Source: Leptospira inadai serovar Lyme str. 10
Lineage (GTDB): Bacteria; Spirochaetota; Leptospiria; Leptospirales; Leptospiraceae
Reading direction: 5' to 3'
DNA: 64,000 bases
Assembly: GCF_000243675.2 (NCBI RefSeq)
Contig: NZ_AHMM02000025.1
Coordinates: 978,092 to 1,042,091 of the forward strand
The position numbers and the translations under genes are program-made. The notes beneath the pieces are model-generated. The model searched no databases. It was given only the letters and a program-made list of their open reading frames with translations, and was not told the DNA's origin. Of the stretch, positions 40,811 through 49,291 are shown piece by piece. How positions within the stretch are numbered: the stretch's first letter is position 1; every line of letters starts with the position of its first letter.

Positions 40811-41461
40811 TTGAAGACTGAAATTGCAATTTATTCGGACGTCGTATGCCCTTGGTGCTATATCGGGAAAAAACGATTGGAGAGCGCTATAGAACAATGG
40901 AAGGCTACGCATCCGACTGATTCGATACAAGTCAATTGGAAACCGTTCGAGTTGAATCCGGACATTTCTCAGGACGGAGAAGACCGCGAATCTCATATGG
41001 TCAAAAAATTCGGCTCTTTGGAAAGAATCCGCTCGATGACGGGGAGAGTCGCGGATATAGCGAAGGAAGATGGTTTAGTTTTTTCTAATTTAGATAAAGG
41101 TCATCAACCTAACACGTTCCTTCTTCATGCTTTAATTCGTAAAGCGAAGCGATACGACAAGGAATCCCAGCTGGCCGAAATATTCTTCCGGAACTTTTTT
41201 TCGGACGGAAAAAATTTATCGGACGAATCCGTCCTTTTGGAGAGCCTTCGGGAAGCGGGAGTCCCGGAAGCGGAATTATCATCCGTAAAGGAAGATACGG
41301 CGCTACTATCGGAAATCGAAAAAGAGGAAATCGAAGGGAAGAATCTGGGCGTTACCGGAGTTCCATTTTATATTTTTAACGAGAAATATGCGGTCTCGGG
41401 GGCGCAACCTGTCGAACTATTTTTACAGGTATTCGATCGTTTAGAATTGGAAGAGGCGTAA
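40811..41461 (+). CDS. DsbA-family oxidoreductase, FrnE/2-hydroxychromene isomerase-like
   Basis: 216 residues with the motif IYSDVVCPWCYIGKKRLE (CPWC, residues about 14-17) and the helical insertion of FrnE-type DsbA proteins; cis-Pro loop is GVTGVPFYIFNEKYAVSGAQP. No signal peptide, so a cytoplasmic thiol oxidoreductase. Start is TTG 40811 with AGGAG 9 nt upstream. Convergent, 10 bp apart, with the next gene. Confidence 0.88.
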   Translation: MKTEIAIYSDVVCPWCYIGKKRLESAIEQWKATHPTDSIQVNWKPFELNPDISQDGEDRESHMVKKFGSLERIRSMTGRVADIAKEDGLVFSNLDKGHQPNTFLLHALIRKAKRYDKESQLAEIFFRNFFSDGKNLSDESVLLESLREAGVPEAELSSVKEDTALLSEIEKEEIEGKNLGVTGVPFYIFNEKYAVSGAQPVELFLQVFDRLELEEA

Positions 41462-41471
41462 ATCGAAGTTT

Positions 41472-42350
41472 TTACGTCGAAGAATCTCCACGGACTGCGC
41501 CGTCTCCCAACCAGAGAAACATTCTACGGATCCTAAGAACGGACTGTCCGTTATCTTCGGGAATTTTCGGAATATTGGGAAATTCGTATTCTCGGATATT
41601 TCGCGGACTTCCCCCCCAGGCGATAGCTTGGTATCCGGATTCCTCGTCAGCCGACCGTAACGCGAAGCGATCTCGAATGAAAAGTAAAAGATCCTTAGGA
41701 TCAAAAAACGCCTTTGCCAGATCCTTTAAACCTCTGGCCAGGTCCTGATAAACGTTTTCTCTTCCGAAATCGATTAAACAAAAACTAAGTGGATAGTAAG
41801 GAACGCCTAAAATAGGGCGAAGCTTCTCGATTAATTCCCGGGCTTCGAACGATTCGGCGTCCAGGATCAGCAGTCCCGGCTTGGTTTCTTTTAAAAGATT
41901 CGGAAGTCCGAAAATATCTCTACACCAATATGCGTTGGATCCGGCGGCTCTAAATAGGGACCTGTATCTATAATATAAATTTTCGTTCTGCGTCAGTAGA
42001 ATCGTTTCGGGATGAATCGGTTTGTTCGGGCGAAACATCGGAAATTCATCCAGGGGGAAAGAGGTTAAATCGTAGATTCGATTCGTTCCCGCTCGCAAAA
42101 AAGCGTTCTTTTCTTCCTGATCAAACCTTCCGAGTAAGCAGGCTTCGCGAGACCAATCTTTTGTCTGCGCAATGTCTTCCGGTTGCGCATCCATCTTCCA
42201 GAGTAAAGTGTCTTTCGAAACGGAAGGAAAACCCGAAGAGGTCACCCATTCGAAAAATGAAATTCCTTTCCATTTTAATAGAGCTAACAAAAATTCCCGC
42301 TCTTCCGGAGTAAGTCGTCTTAGAAGTAAAACGTCTGAGAGTAGATTCAT
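41472..42350 (-). CDS. Unknown protein, about 292 aa
   Basis: Start taken at ATG 42350 (MNLLSDVLLLRRLTPEERE); the frame extends to 42458 but that stretch is basic and has no ribosome site. The middle (GLLILDAESFEARELIEKLRPILGVPYYPLSFCLIDFG) resembles an alternating beta/alpha receiver-like fold, but no catalytic residues are convincing. No export signal. Divergent from phaR. Function unknown. Confidence 0.55.
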   Translation of the reverse strand: MNLLSDVLLLRRLTPEEREFLLALLKWKGISFFEWVTSSGFPSVSKDTLLWKMDAQPEDIAQTKDWSREACLLGRFDQEEKNAFLRAGTNRIYDLTSFPLDEFPMFRPNKPIHPETILLTQNENLYYRYRSLFRAAGSNAYWCRDIFGLPNLLKETKPGLLILDAESFEARELIEKLRPILGVPYYPLSFCLIDFGRENVYQDLARGLKDLAKAFFDPKDLLLFIRDRFALRSADEESGYQAIAWGGSPRNIREYEFPNIPKIPEDNGQSVLRIRRMFLWLGDGAVRGDSST

Positions 42351-42536
42351 ACCAGCTTGGAATAGAACGGGTTTTTTCCTTGACCTTGGGGATTTTAACC
42401 CGATCCTAGAATTGGTGCGTTGCGAAAAACCCGCAACTAGAAAGGCAATCCGAAACAAAAAACGGACTCCTCCTTTATTCGGTTCTGGATCCAGCGCATC
42501 GGTCTCGGATTTTTCGAGGCAAAGGCAAACGCCCGA

Positions 42537-43100
42537 ATGAAGGTACTCAAACGATACGCAAACCGAAGGTTGTACGACCCCGAGACTAGCAAAACCATCA
42601 CCTTGGAAGATGTTGCGGAAATGATTATTGCGGGAAATGAAATCAAGGTGATCGATAATATGACCGGCCAGGATATTACGCCGAAAATCCTGGGTCAGAC
42701 TTTCCTAAAAGTCAGCCTAGGACAGAGGAACGAAGAATTTTCCAACTACATGCTTTCGGCGTTAATCCGTGAAACGGGTAAGAATATCAGCGCTCTATTC
42801 GGGCGATTGGTTCTGGGCGGAATCGGACTCGCATATCTCACCAGAGAAAAAATGGACAAAATTCTCCAAAGCATGGTAGCCTTGGGGGAATTAAAACTGG
42901 AAGAGGTCAAAAGTTATCGGGAGGACCTCCTTACTCACCTAGCCCAAAGAGCCAGCGAAAACCGGGAGCAAATCCAAGAAGATCTCAAAAAAGTGGGTCG
43001 AGAATTGGAAGAAGGCGGCGAAAAGGAATTGGCGGTGGAGGACTTTTCGGAGAAAATTCGGAGGATCGCGGAAAGGGTTCGAGACAAAGACTCTCTCTGA
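42537..43100 (+). CDS. PHA/PHB synthesis regulator PhaR-like DNA-binding protein
   Basis: 187 residues. The N-terminal 60 residues ([26 protein letters not shown] ... [15 protein letters not shown]) are the PHB/PHA accumulation regulator DNA-binding domain almost word for word. The C-terminal part is a phasin-like amphipathic coiled coil ([25 protein letters not shown]). In other bacteria PhaR represses phasin genes; in spirochaetes the target is unknown, since polyester synthesis is not established there. Confidence 0.85.
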   Translation: MKVLKRYANRRLYDPETSKTITLEDVAEMIIAGNEIKVIDNMTGQDITPKILGQTFLKVSLGQRNEEFSNYMLSALIRETGKNISALFGRLVLGGIGLAYLTREKMDKILQSMVALGELKLEEVKSYREDLLTHLAQRASENREQIQEDLKKVGRELEEGGEKELAVEDFSEKIRRIAERVRDKDSL

Positions 43101-43173
43101 TTCTTCTTTCTTAGCCTCCGGCGGGTTAAGACGGAGAACCCGAAAACCGATATTCTAGAGGAAAGGGGGGGCC

Positions 43174-44067
43174 ATGTCCGTTGCCAGAATTTCAAGCCTA
43201 TTCCTAGGTGCACTTTTATTCGTTTCCTCGGCCGTTTCGGCGAAGGAACCCATCCATGATAAATTGGATAAACTATTCTTCGAACAAATTCATAATTTGG
43301 AAAGCGGTACCTTGGAGGAAAAAATCCAGGCCGCCGATTATCTAAAATTCGTTAAAAGCAAATTTGCCGTTCGACCTCTCGTGAATGCACTCAAAGGGAA
43401 TCCGAAAGTCCCCAAATCGGAAGAGAATTCTCCCACGCTTAAATTTGCGATCGCCCAAGCCCTGGGAGCGATGGAATTGGATATCGCCGCTCCAGCGCTT
43501 ATGGATGAATTCAAACGAATGTCTCCTCTTGTTCAGGAAATGGATATTCCGAGTTTCAGTTCTCCTGAAGGATATAACCTTACGATTTCCGTCGGAGAAG
43601 TGCTAAGAAGCATCGGACTTCTTCCGTATATGAAAGAAAGCGAAGATACGATCGTTTCCGGATTGAGCCACGCGAATTTCTATATTCGTGCATCCGCGGC
43701 GGACGGATTGAAAAATCTGAATCGAAAAGAAACGCTTCCTCAACTAAATGCCGCTTTGGATAAGGAAAAAAATTCATTCGCGAAAGTTGCCATTTTGAAC
43801 GCAATCGTTTCCATCAATAGAATTGCGAATCAGAGGTTCTACGATCTCTGTTCTTTTTTAAAGGACGAATCGCCTATGGTTCGTTACAGAGCTTCGATGG
43901 CGATCGGAGAAGTGGATTTGAAAGCGGGAGAATTCTCCCTCAGAGAAGCATTACTGATCGAGCAGGAACCGATGGTTCGCGAACAAATTAAAAAAGATTT
44001 GGCGAGCGTGATCGGATTTAAGATGCCCGCAACCAGCTTTATGTTCACGGAACAAAGCGGAAAGTAA
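43174..44067 (+). CDS. Secreted HEAT-repeat protein
   Basis: 297 residues with a signal peptide (ISSLFLGALLFVSSAVSA) and at least five HEAT/PBS-lyase-type repeats (TLKFAIAQALGAMELDIAAPALMD; FYIRASAADGLKNLNRKETLPQL; FAKVAILNAIVSINR; MVRYRASMAIGEVDLKAGEFSLREAL). Probably a periplasmic protein-binding scaffold. Purine-rich ribosome site GAGGAAAGGGG precedes the ATG. A tRNA gene on the opposite strand follows. Confidence 0.8.
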   Translation: MSVARISSLFLGALLFVSSAVSAKEPIHDKLDKLFFEQIHNLESGTLEEKIQAADYLKFVKSKFAVRPLVNALKGNPKVPKSEENSPTLKFAIAQALGAMELDIAAPALMDEFKRMSPLVQEMDIPSFSSPEGYNLTISVGEVLRSIGLLPYMKESEDTIVSGLSHANFYIRASAADGLKNLNRKETLPQLNAALDKEKNSFAKVAILNAIVSINRIANQRFYDLCSFLKDESPMVRYRASMAIGEVDLKAGEFSLREALLIEQEPMVREQIKKDLASVIGFKMPATSFMFTEQSGK

Positions 44068-44124
44068 GCTCCCAGGATAATCGGCTTTCTAAAGCGGAGA
44101 GCCGATTGCGGAAAATTTTGCGGG

Positions 44125-44201
<77 letters not shown>

Positions 44202-44708
44202 GGTAGCGACCAGTATTTTGTTGCATTCATTGTCGTAAAGCCTTTTCATCCGACCGTTCTCCTCGTTTATTGCGGTTCGCTTTTTCCTCTCGAACCGGAA
44301 TGATTGCCGGAAATGAACCACGCTTTTGGTCGAACTTTCGGATTCTCGGAAAAATCGGAGCGCCTTCGCTGAGAATCCGGAAAGTTTGGGTGGGAATATT
44401 GTCTTGGCTCCCTTTTCCAGGACATACGTAAATCGCTCAAGATACGCGCATACGGATCCATTCCTGAAACCTTCGCATTTTGGACCGAAGAATAAAATCC
44501 TGGGCTTGCAATTCCACCTTCCCGCCAGCCGGAGAAAGCCGATTTTTTCTTCCGATTCCGGATAGACGAAGATCGTTCTTAAAAATTTTTCCAATAATCC
44601 CTACCGATTTCGGAATTAGCTAGGATTTTCCGGGATCGGCGGGCGGTCATTCCGAACATAGGTTATAGTAAACGCTACAAAAGTCGACGTGCTGACTGGG
44701 AGACACCT
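44202..44708. other. 507-bp gap without a supported gene
   Basis: Open frames exist on both strands (the minus one runs into the tRNA), but none has a ribosome site, a family match or consistent composition. The region upstream of 44709 should hold the promoter of the tandem PF10118 genes. Confidence 0.5.
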
Positions 44709-45560
44709 ATGAACGTCCAAACGAAACGTAAAAAGAAGGATTTGAAACCGATCGATGCGCAGGCACCGAGCGTGCGTAAAATGGATTTTGAAGGCTTGGA
44801 TCAGCTTTCCGATTATTATATCGCGGGGAATTCATTCGTCACGCATACGGTAAACGCCTATCACATTATTTTCCCCGAAGGGGAAAGGTTCTTCATTAAA
44901 AGCGTAAAAGCCTTCGCGGATAAAGTTCAGGATCCCAAACTCCAAAACAATATCAAGGCATTCATAGGACAGGAAGTTCAGCACGGTAAGGAGCACGAAA
45001 AGGCTTTAGAGATGCTGGAGAAGAAAGGATACCCCGTCGGTAAGATTCTAAAATTTTACGTAAAAACGGCCTACGAATTCTTTTGGCCTATTCTCGAGTT
45101 TCTTTTCGGCAAAAAACTGAAGCTTTCCGTAACGGCAGGGTTGGAGCATTATACCGCCACTATGGGCGAAATTTCGTTGCGCCATAATTTACACGATCAA
45201 GCCGAAGGTGAGATGAGAAACCTTCTGCTCTGGCACGCCTGCGAAGAGATCGAACATAAATCCGTGGCTTACGACGTTTTGCAGACCGTATCCAAAAGTT
45301 ATCTTTTACGGGTATTGGGTTTTATCGTAGCGACCTTTATGTTTTGGGGTTACGCAATCATAATACAGCATTTGTTTATTTTGTCGGATCCGGGAATCGG
45401 TTTTAAAAGATATTTCACGGACATGAAAAACGCCGGGCCTTATGCGGGATTACTTTGGAAAGATATTTCCAAATCGTTTCTGCTTTATTTTAAACGGGAT
45501 TTTCATCCGGATCAAACCGGCGGGTACGAATTAGCGAACGCAGCATTAGCGACTATATAA
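44709..45560 (+). CDS. PF10118 'metal-dependent hydrolase' family protein, paralogue 1
   Basis: 283 residues. Conserved acidic/His helices FPEGERFFIKSVKAF, GQEVQHGKEHEKAL, AGLEHYTA and ACEEIEHKSVAYDV are arranged like the four-helix E/ExxH diiron core of ferritin-like proteins. A hydrophobic helix (VLGFIVATFMFWGYAII) lies near the C-terminus, suggesting membrane association. Family activity is not established; the annotation 'hydrolase' is historical. Its tandem neighbour is about 75% identical by eye and has the same C-terminus (HPDQTGGYELANAALATI). Confidence 0.82.
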   Translation: MNVQTKRKKKDLKPIDAQAPSVRKMDFEGLDQLSDYYIAGNSFVTHTVNAYHIIFPEGERFFIKSVKAFADKVQDPKLQNNIKAFIGQEVQHGKEHEKALEMLEKKGYPVGKILKFYVKTAYEFFWPILEFLFGKKLKLSVTAGLEHYTATMGEISLRHNLHDQAEGEMRNLLLWHACEEIEHKSVAYDVLQTVSKSYLLRVLGFIVATFMFWGYAIIIQHLFILSDPGIGFKRYFTDMKNAGPYAGLLWKDISKSFLLYFKRDFHPDQTGGYELANAALATI

Positions 45561-45580
45561 TTTAGGTTTTGGTGAAAAGA

Positions 45581-46432
45581 ATGAGTAATGAAACAACAGC
45601 TAAAAAAAGAAATTTAAAACCGATCGATGCAAAATCACCGTCGGTTCGCAAAATGGATTTCGTCGGTCTTGAAAAGGTATCCGATCACTACGTGGCCGAC
45701 AATTCCTTTTTAACGCATAATGTTAACGCTTATCATATTCTGTTTCCCGAAGGGGAAAGATTCTTTATCAAAAGCGTTAAGGCCTTTGCGGACCGAGTAA
45801 AGGATCCCGGATTGCAGAATCGGGTAAAAGCTTTCATCGGACAGGAAGTTCAGCACGGAAAAGAGCATGAGAAAGCGCTTGAAATTTTGGAAGCCCAAGG
45901 TCGCCCCGTTAAGGTTATGCTAAAATTTTATATAAAAACCGCGTTTGGAATTCTCTTGCCAATTCTCGAATTTCTTTTCGGAAAAAAATTGAAACTTTCG
46001 GTCACTGCAGGGCTGGAGCATTATACCGCGAGTATGGGCGAGGTCGTTTTAAGAAACAGACTTTACGATTATGCCGAAGGTGAAATGCGAAACCTACTTC
46101 TTTGGCACGCTTGCGAAGAGATCGAGCATAAATCGGTCGCTTACGACGTCTTGCAAACCGTTTCTAAAAGTTATACGCTCAGGATCTTAGGTTTCTTGAT
46201 CGCATCCGTTATATTCTGGGGGTATTCGATTTTCTTACAGCATTGGTTTTTAATCGCGGACAAGAAAGTCGGAATTCGCAAATACTTTCAGGATTTAAAC
46301 GGGGCCCGTCCCCAAGGGCGAGTCTTGTATCCTGCGCTCGCAGCGATGTCACTCCTGTATTTCAAACCGAGTTTTCACCCGGATCAAACCGGCGGTTACG
46401 AACTAGCTAACGCGGCGTTAGCGACCATTTAA
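45581..46432 (+). CDS. PF10118 'metal-dependent hydrolase' family protein, paralogue 2
   Basis: 283 residues from ATG 45581 (GGTGA 5 nt upstream); TTG 45569 and GTG 45572 in frame are possible. Same metal-ligand motifs as paralogue 1 (FPEGERFFIKSVKAFADRV, GQEVQHGKEHEKAL, LEHYTAS, ACEEIEHKSVAYDV) and identical final residues, so a tandem duplication. Differences cluster in the C-terminal loop (GIRKYFQDLNGARPQGRVLYP). Followed by a terminator, so the two genes form one transcription unit. Confidence 0.82.
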   Translation: MSNETTAKKRNLKPIDAKSPSVRKMDFVGLEKVSDHYVADNSFLTHNVNAYHILFPEGERFFIKSVKAFADRVKDPGLQNRVKAFIGQEVQHGKEHEKALEILEAQGRPVKVMLKFYIKTAFGILLPILEFLFGKKLKLSVTAGLEHYTASMGEVVLRNRLYDYAEGEMRNLLLWHACEEIEHKSVAYDVLQTVSKSYTLRILGFLIASVIFWGYSIFLQHWFLIADKKVGIRKYFQDLNGARPQGRVLYPALAAMSLLYFKPSFHPDQTGGYELANAALATI

Positions 46433-46459
46433 GCACCCATCCAATCCACTTGTTCCCTG

Positions 46460-46496
46460 CTTCCCGCTCCGCAACGAGCGGGAGGTCGGTTTTTTT
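46460..46496 (+). terminator. Terminator of the tandem PF10118 genes
   Basis: Stem CTTCCCGCTC/GAGCGGGAGG with loop CGCAAC (46460-46485, one T-G pair), then a T7 run at 46490-46496. Confidence 0.75.
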
Positions 46497-46537
46497 CCAT
46501 TAGAAAAACGTAAAGAATAATCGGTTAGAATACCGCG

Positions 46538-46837
46538 TTATTTTTGCCGGATCCAATCTTCTAAGAATGCTTGGCGTTTTACGGGGGAAAATTCGGTGAA
46601 TTTATAGTTCGCATACTCGTATTTTTGAAACGGATCGTTTTGGAATATATCTTGGATTTCCTGCAAAGATTTCGACTTTCCTAGGATCACTCCGCCGATT
46701 CGAGGTTCCTTTGGGCCGGAGAGAAGGAGAATTCCTTTATCATACAAGGTTTGCAAAAAATTACGATGCTCGACGACTGCCTCATCGATTTTTTCTATGG
46801 GAACGGTATATAGTAACTCGATTAAGAAAAATTTCAT
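46538..46837 (-). CDS. YCII-domain protein
   Basis: 99 residues with the YciI-like dimeric alpha-beta barrel pattern: LLYTVPIEKIDEAVVEHRNFLQTLYDKGILLLSGP, then GGVILGKSKSLQEIQDIFQNDPF and a C-terminal FTEFSPVKR. His23-type and Asp residues sit at the family's putative active site. Small-molecule enzyme of unknown substrate. Between the PF10118 terminator and the helicase gene. Confidence 0.85.
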   Translation of the reverse strand: MKFFLIELLYTVPIEKIDEAVVEHRNFLQTLYDKGILLLSGPKEPRIGGVILGKSKSLQEIQDIFQNDPFQKYEYANYKFTEFSPVKRQAFLEDWIRQK

Positions 46838-46896
46838 TCATTCCATCCTGGATCCAAAATTTCATAAGGTTCGGGCATGCAAAGTATAAGATACGA

Positions 46897-48189
46897 TTAT
46901 CTAGGAGGTTTTTTCCATGTGGGAAGGGCTTTTGCAAAGTACGAGAAGAAATGATCCTCGGCCGTTTCCCTACCGGAATTTCTCATCGATCCTATGATCA
47001 CTAAACTATCCTTGGCCCTGGATAACGCCACATAAAGGATTCGGTGTTCTTCCTCCAAGACTTCTTGCGGAGACGTCCGTTTTACGTTCCAACCGTCGGC
47101 GATGTCCACGAAAACCGTATGAAATTCCAGACCCTTGGATGCATGGATGGTCATGAGAAGTTCTTCCGGAATACCGGCGCGGATATATTCCCGGATACGA
47201 TGATTGGAACGACAGAGAATTTTTAATTCGCCTCGACTGAATCGATATGCTTGACCGAGAAAGGGGAAGAGATCGCTGATCCTATTTATCTTGACAAGGC
47301 CCACTAACGCTTTTCCCGAACGGTGAGCTTGCACGATCTTCGGGATTTTACTTTTATTTCTATCGATCGGAATCGTCGATATCTCCACGATTTTCGGGAG
47401 GGAGCGATAATTGGTAGTTAGGGCATGTTGGCTGGTTCCCTGAAAAAGTTTCGGATAATCGAGAAATAATTTTACGTTCGAACCTCTAAAGGAGTATATA
47501 CTTTGGGAGTCGTCGCCTACGACTAAAATCGAGGCGGTATCCGACAAAAGTTTAACGAACGTTAGCTGTTCGTGATTGGTATCCTGGAACTCGTCCACTA
47601 ATATTCTTTTTAGAGAGGACCTAACGGCTTCGGTCCAAGGTTCTCTCTTTTCTAAAGCTTCTAGAAATATGGCGACGAGATCGTCGAAATCCATTTTTCC
47701 CTGCCCTTTCTTGAACTTAGCATATTCCTCCCGTACTATCGGTAACCAATCTTTCGGGAATTCCTCCGGAAGGGCCGAAGGATTCGTAAGTAGTTCGTAA
47801 GGAATTCCACCGATCAAAGAAGGATCTTTCCGAAACCAGTTTCTAAAAAATCCGTTTCGTTCGGAGGGCAGTAGGATTCCGGGCATGCGTTGTTGAAAAT
47901 CCGGATGGTGCCGGGCCAGAGACTGAAAGCAAAAAGAGTGAAACGTATGAACTCGGACTCCCTTTTGTCCGGTATTGATCTGGATTCTGTGTTTGATTTC
48001 CCCGGCGGCTTTTCTCGTAAAACTAAGTACAAGAATCTCCCGGGGGTCCGTTCCGTCCGAAATACATCGTTCCACAAAGCCGACCATCGTACTGGTTTTT
48101 CCGGATCCTGCCGCGGCTATTACTTGAATGTATCGGGAGGAATCTCGTATGATCTCTTCCTGAGCGGGATTGAATTTCGATCTTTGCAT
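46897..48189 (-). CDS. Short UvrD/Rep-type superfamily 1 helicase
   Basis: 430 residues from ATG 48189 (MQRSKFNPAQEEIIRDSSRY). SF1 motifs: Q motif FNPAQEEII, Walker A AAAGSGKTSTMV, Ia LSFTRKAAGEI, Walker B VDEFQDTNHEQL, III VVGDDSQSIYSFRG, IV TTNYRS, V TIHASKGLEF, VI YVALSRAKDSL. Only about 430 residues against 650-750 for UvrD/PcrA: the 2B insertion between motifs IV and V is almost absent. Active ATPase is expected. The frame is open to 48324 but the extra residues are unlike the family. Confidence 0.85.
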   Translation of the reverse strand: MQRSKFNPAQEEIIRDSSRYIQVIAAAGSGKTSTMVGFVERCISDGTDPREILVLSFTRKAAGEIKHRIQINTGQKGVRVHTFHSFCFQSLARHHPDFQQRMPGILLPSERNGFFRNWFRKDPSLIGGIPYELLTNPSALPEEFPKDWLPIVREEYAKFKKGQGKMDFDDLVAIFLEALEKREPWTEAVRSSLKRILVDEFQDTNHEQLTFVKLLSDTASILVVGDDSQSIYSFRGSNVKLFLDYPKLFQGTSQHALTTNYRSLPKIVEISTIPIDRNKSKIPKIVQAHRSGKALVGLVKINRISDLFPFLGQAYRFSRGELKILCRSNHRIREYIRAGIPEELLMTIHASKGLEFHTVFVDIADGWNVKRTSPQEVLEEEHRILYVALSRAKDSLVIIGSMRNSGRETAEDHFFSYFAKALPTWKKPPR

Positions 48190-48358
48190 CCGAATACACG
48201 GGTAGATATTTTGCGCTAATGCGGTCGGTTTTTCGTTTGCGGGAATCAATCCGACTCGAGTTTTCTTTTTGAAATTCCTAGAACAAAGCGGATAAAATGG
48301 ATTTCGAGATACGAAGGCCGGCATCGATACTTAGAAAAGTATAATTTAGGAAGAAACC

Positions 48359-49066
48359 TTGGAATCGCGTTTTGAACATTGGTCAATCTTGCATATTTTT
48401 ATCCTATTCGGAACGGTTCTTTTTTTGGCATTTTTGATTTACGTCGCGAGGAGATGCCCTGATGACCGGGCTCCGAAAAGAATCGGACGGTTCATCGCAT
48501 CGATTCTACTTCTTAATTATATCGTTTATATAGCCTATCGAATCGATCTCGGTTATTGGGAAATTCGATACGATCTCCCTATGGAATTTTGCGATTGGTC
48601 CCTGTTCGTCACGTGTATAGCCCTCTTTACTCGGAACAGAATGATGGCCGAGCTCTCTTATTTTTGGGTTATAGCGGGGTCGATCAATGGAGTCGTTACC
48701 CCGGATTTACAGGTATCGTTTCCGCATCCTTATTTTTTTATATTCTTTATCGCGCATTCCGGATTAGTTATCGGGGCTTTGTATGCCGTATTCGGCCTAA
48801 GGCTGTATCCAAGGAAATGGGCGGTTCCTCGAGTGATTCTTCTCTCGCAGTTATATTTTCTCTCCGCTCTCCTGATCGATTTTTCGTTTAAGGCAAATTA
48901 CGGTTATCTAATGGAAAAGCCCGGCTCTTCGTCTTTGATCGATCATTTGGGGCCCTGGCCCGTTTACCTGGTCAATATGCAACTCATCGGGTCGGCGCTG
49001 TTCTGTATTCTTTATCTCCCGTTCTATTTTAAGAATAAAACGAACGAAACGAAATCGTCCCGATAA
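48359..49066 (+). CDS. YwaF/TIGR02206-type integral membrane protein
   Basis: 235 residues with six or seven hydrophobic helices. Family features: YDLPMEFCDWSLFVTCIALF (the PLxxCxW-type motif), WVIAGSINGVVTPDL, PHPYFFIFFIAHSGLV and KANYGYLMEKPGSSSLIDHLGPWPVYL. Function unknown in all bacteria. Start is TTG 48359 with AGGAAG upstream; divergent from the helicase gene. Confidence 0.85.
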   Translation: MESRFEHWSILHIFILFGTVLFLAFLIYVARRCPDDRAPKRIGRFIASILLLNYIVYIAYRIDLGYWEIRYDLPMEFCDWSLFVTCIALFTRNRMMAELSYFWVIAGSINGVVTPDLQVSFPHPYFFIFFIAHSGLVIGALYAVFGLRLYPRKWAVPRVILLSQLYFLSALLIDFSFKANYGYLMEKPGSSSLIDHLGPWPVYLVNMQLIGSALFCILYLPFYFKNKTNETKSSR

Positions 49067-49144
49067 AATCGGATTTTAAAGACTTGTAGGCGCTCGGCGT
49101 TAAACGGGCGCCGAACCGACTTTGTTCGAATCAGGACTGTCCCA

Positions 49145-49291
49145 CTATTCTTTCTCCAACTGTAGTTCGATTGCCGATCCTTTTGCCCCGATTCCCGTCA
49201 GTTTCTGAACAGCGGTGCAAATTAGTAGGGCAGAAATCGCTAGGCTTATAAAGAAAATTCCGATGCCGACCGGCGATCCGGATATTATCGA
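49145..49291 (-). other. In-frame 48-codon extension after the OmpA-like gene stop
   Basis: Immediately after the TAA of the 49292-51136 gene the same frame stays open for 48 codons to a TAG at 49145. It encodes SPVGIGIFFISLAISALLICTAVQK-like sequence, i.e. a clear transmembrane helix followed by an acidic tail ending QLEKE. There is no ATG/GTG/TTG start, so it could be a readthrough extension, a decayed small gene, or an ORF with a rare ATT/ATC start. Confidence 0.4.
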
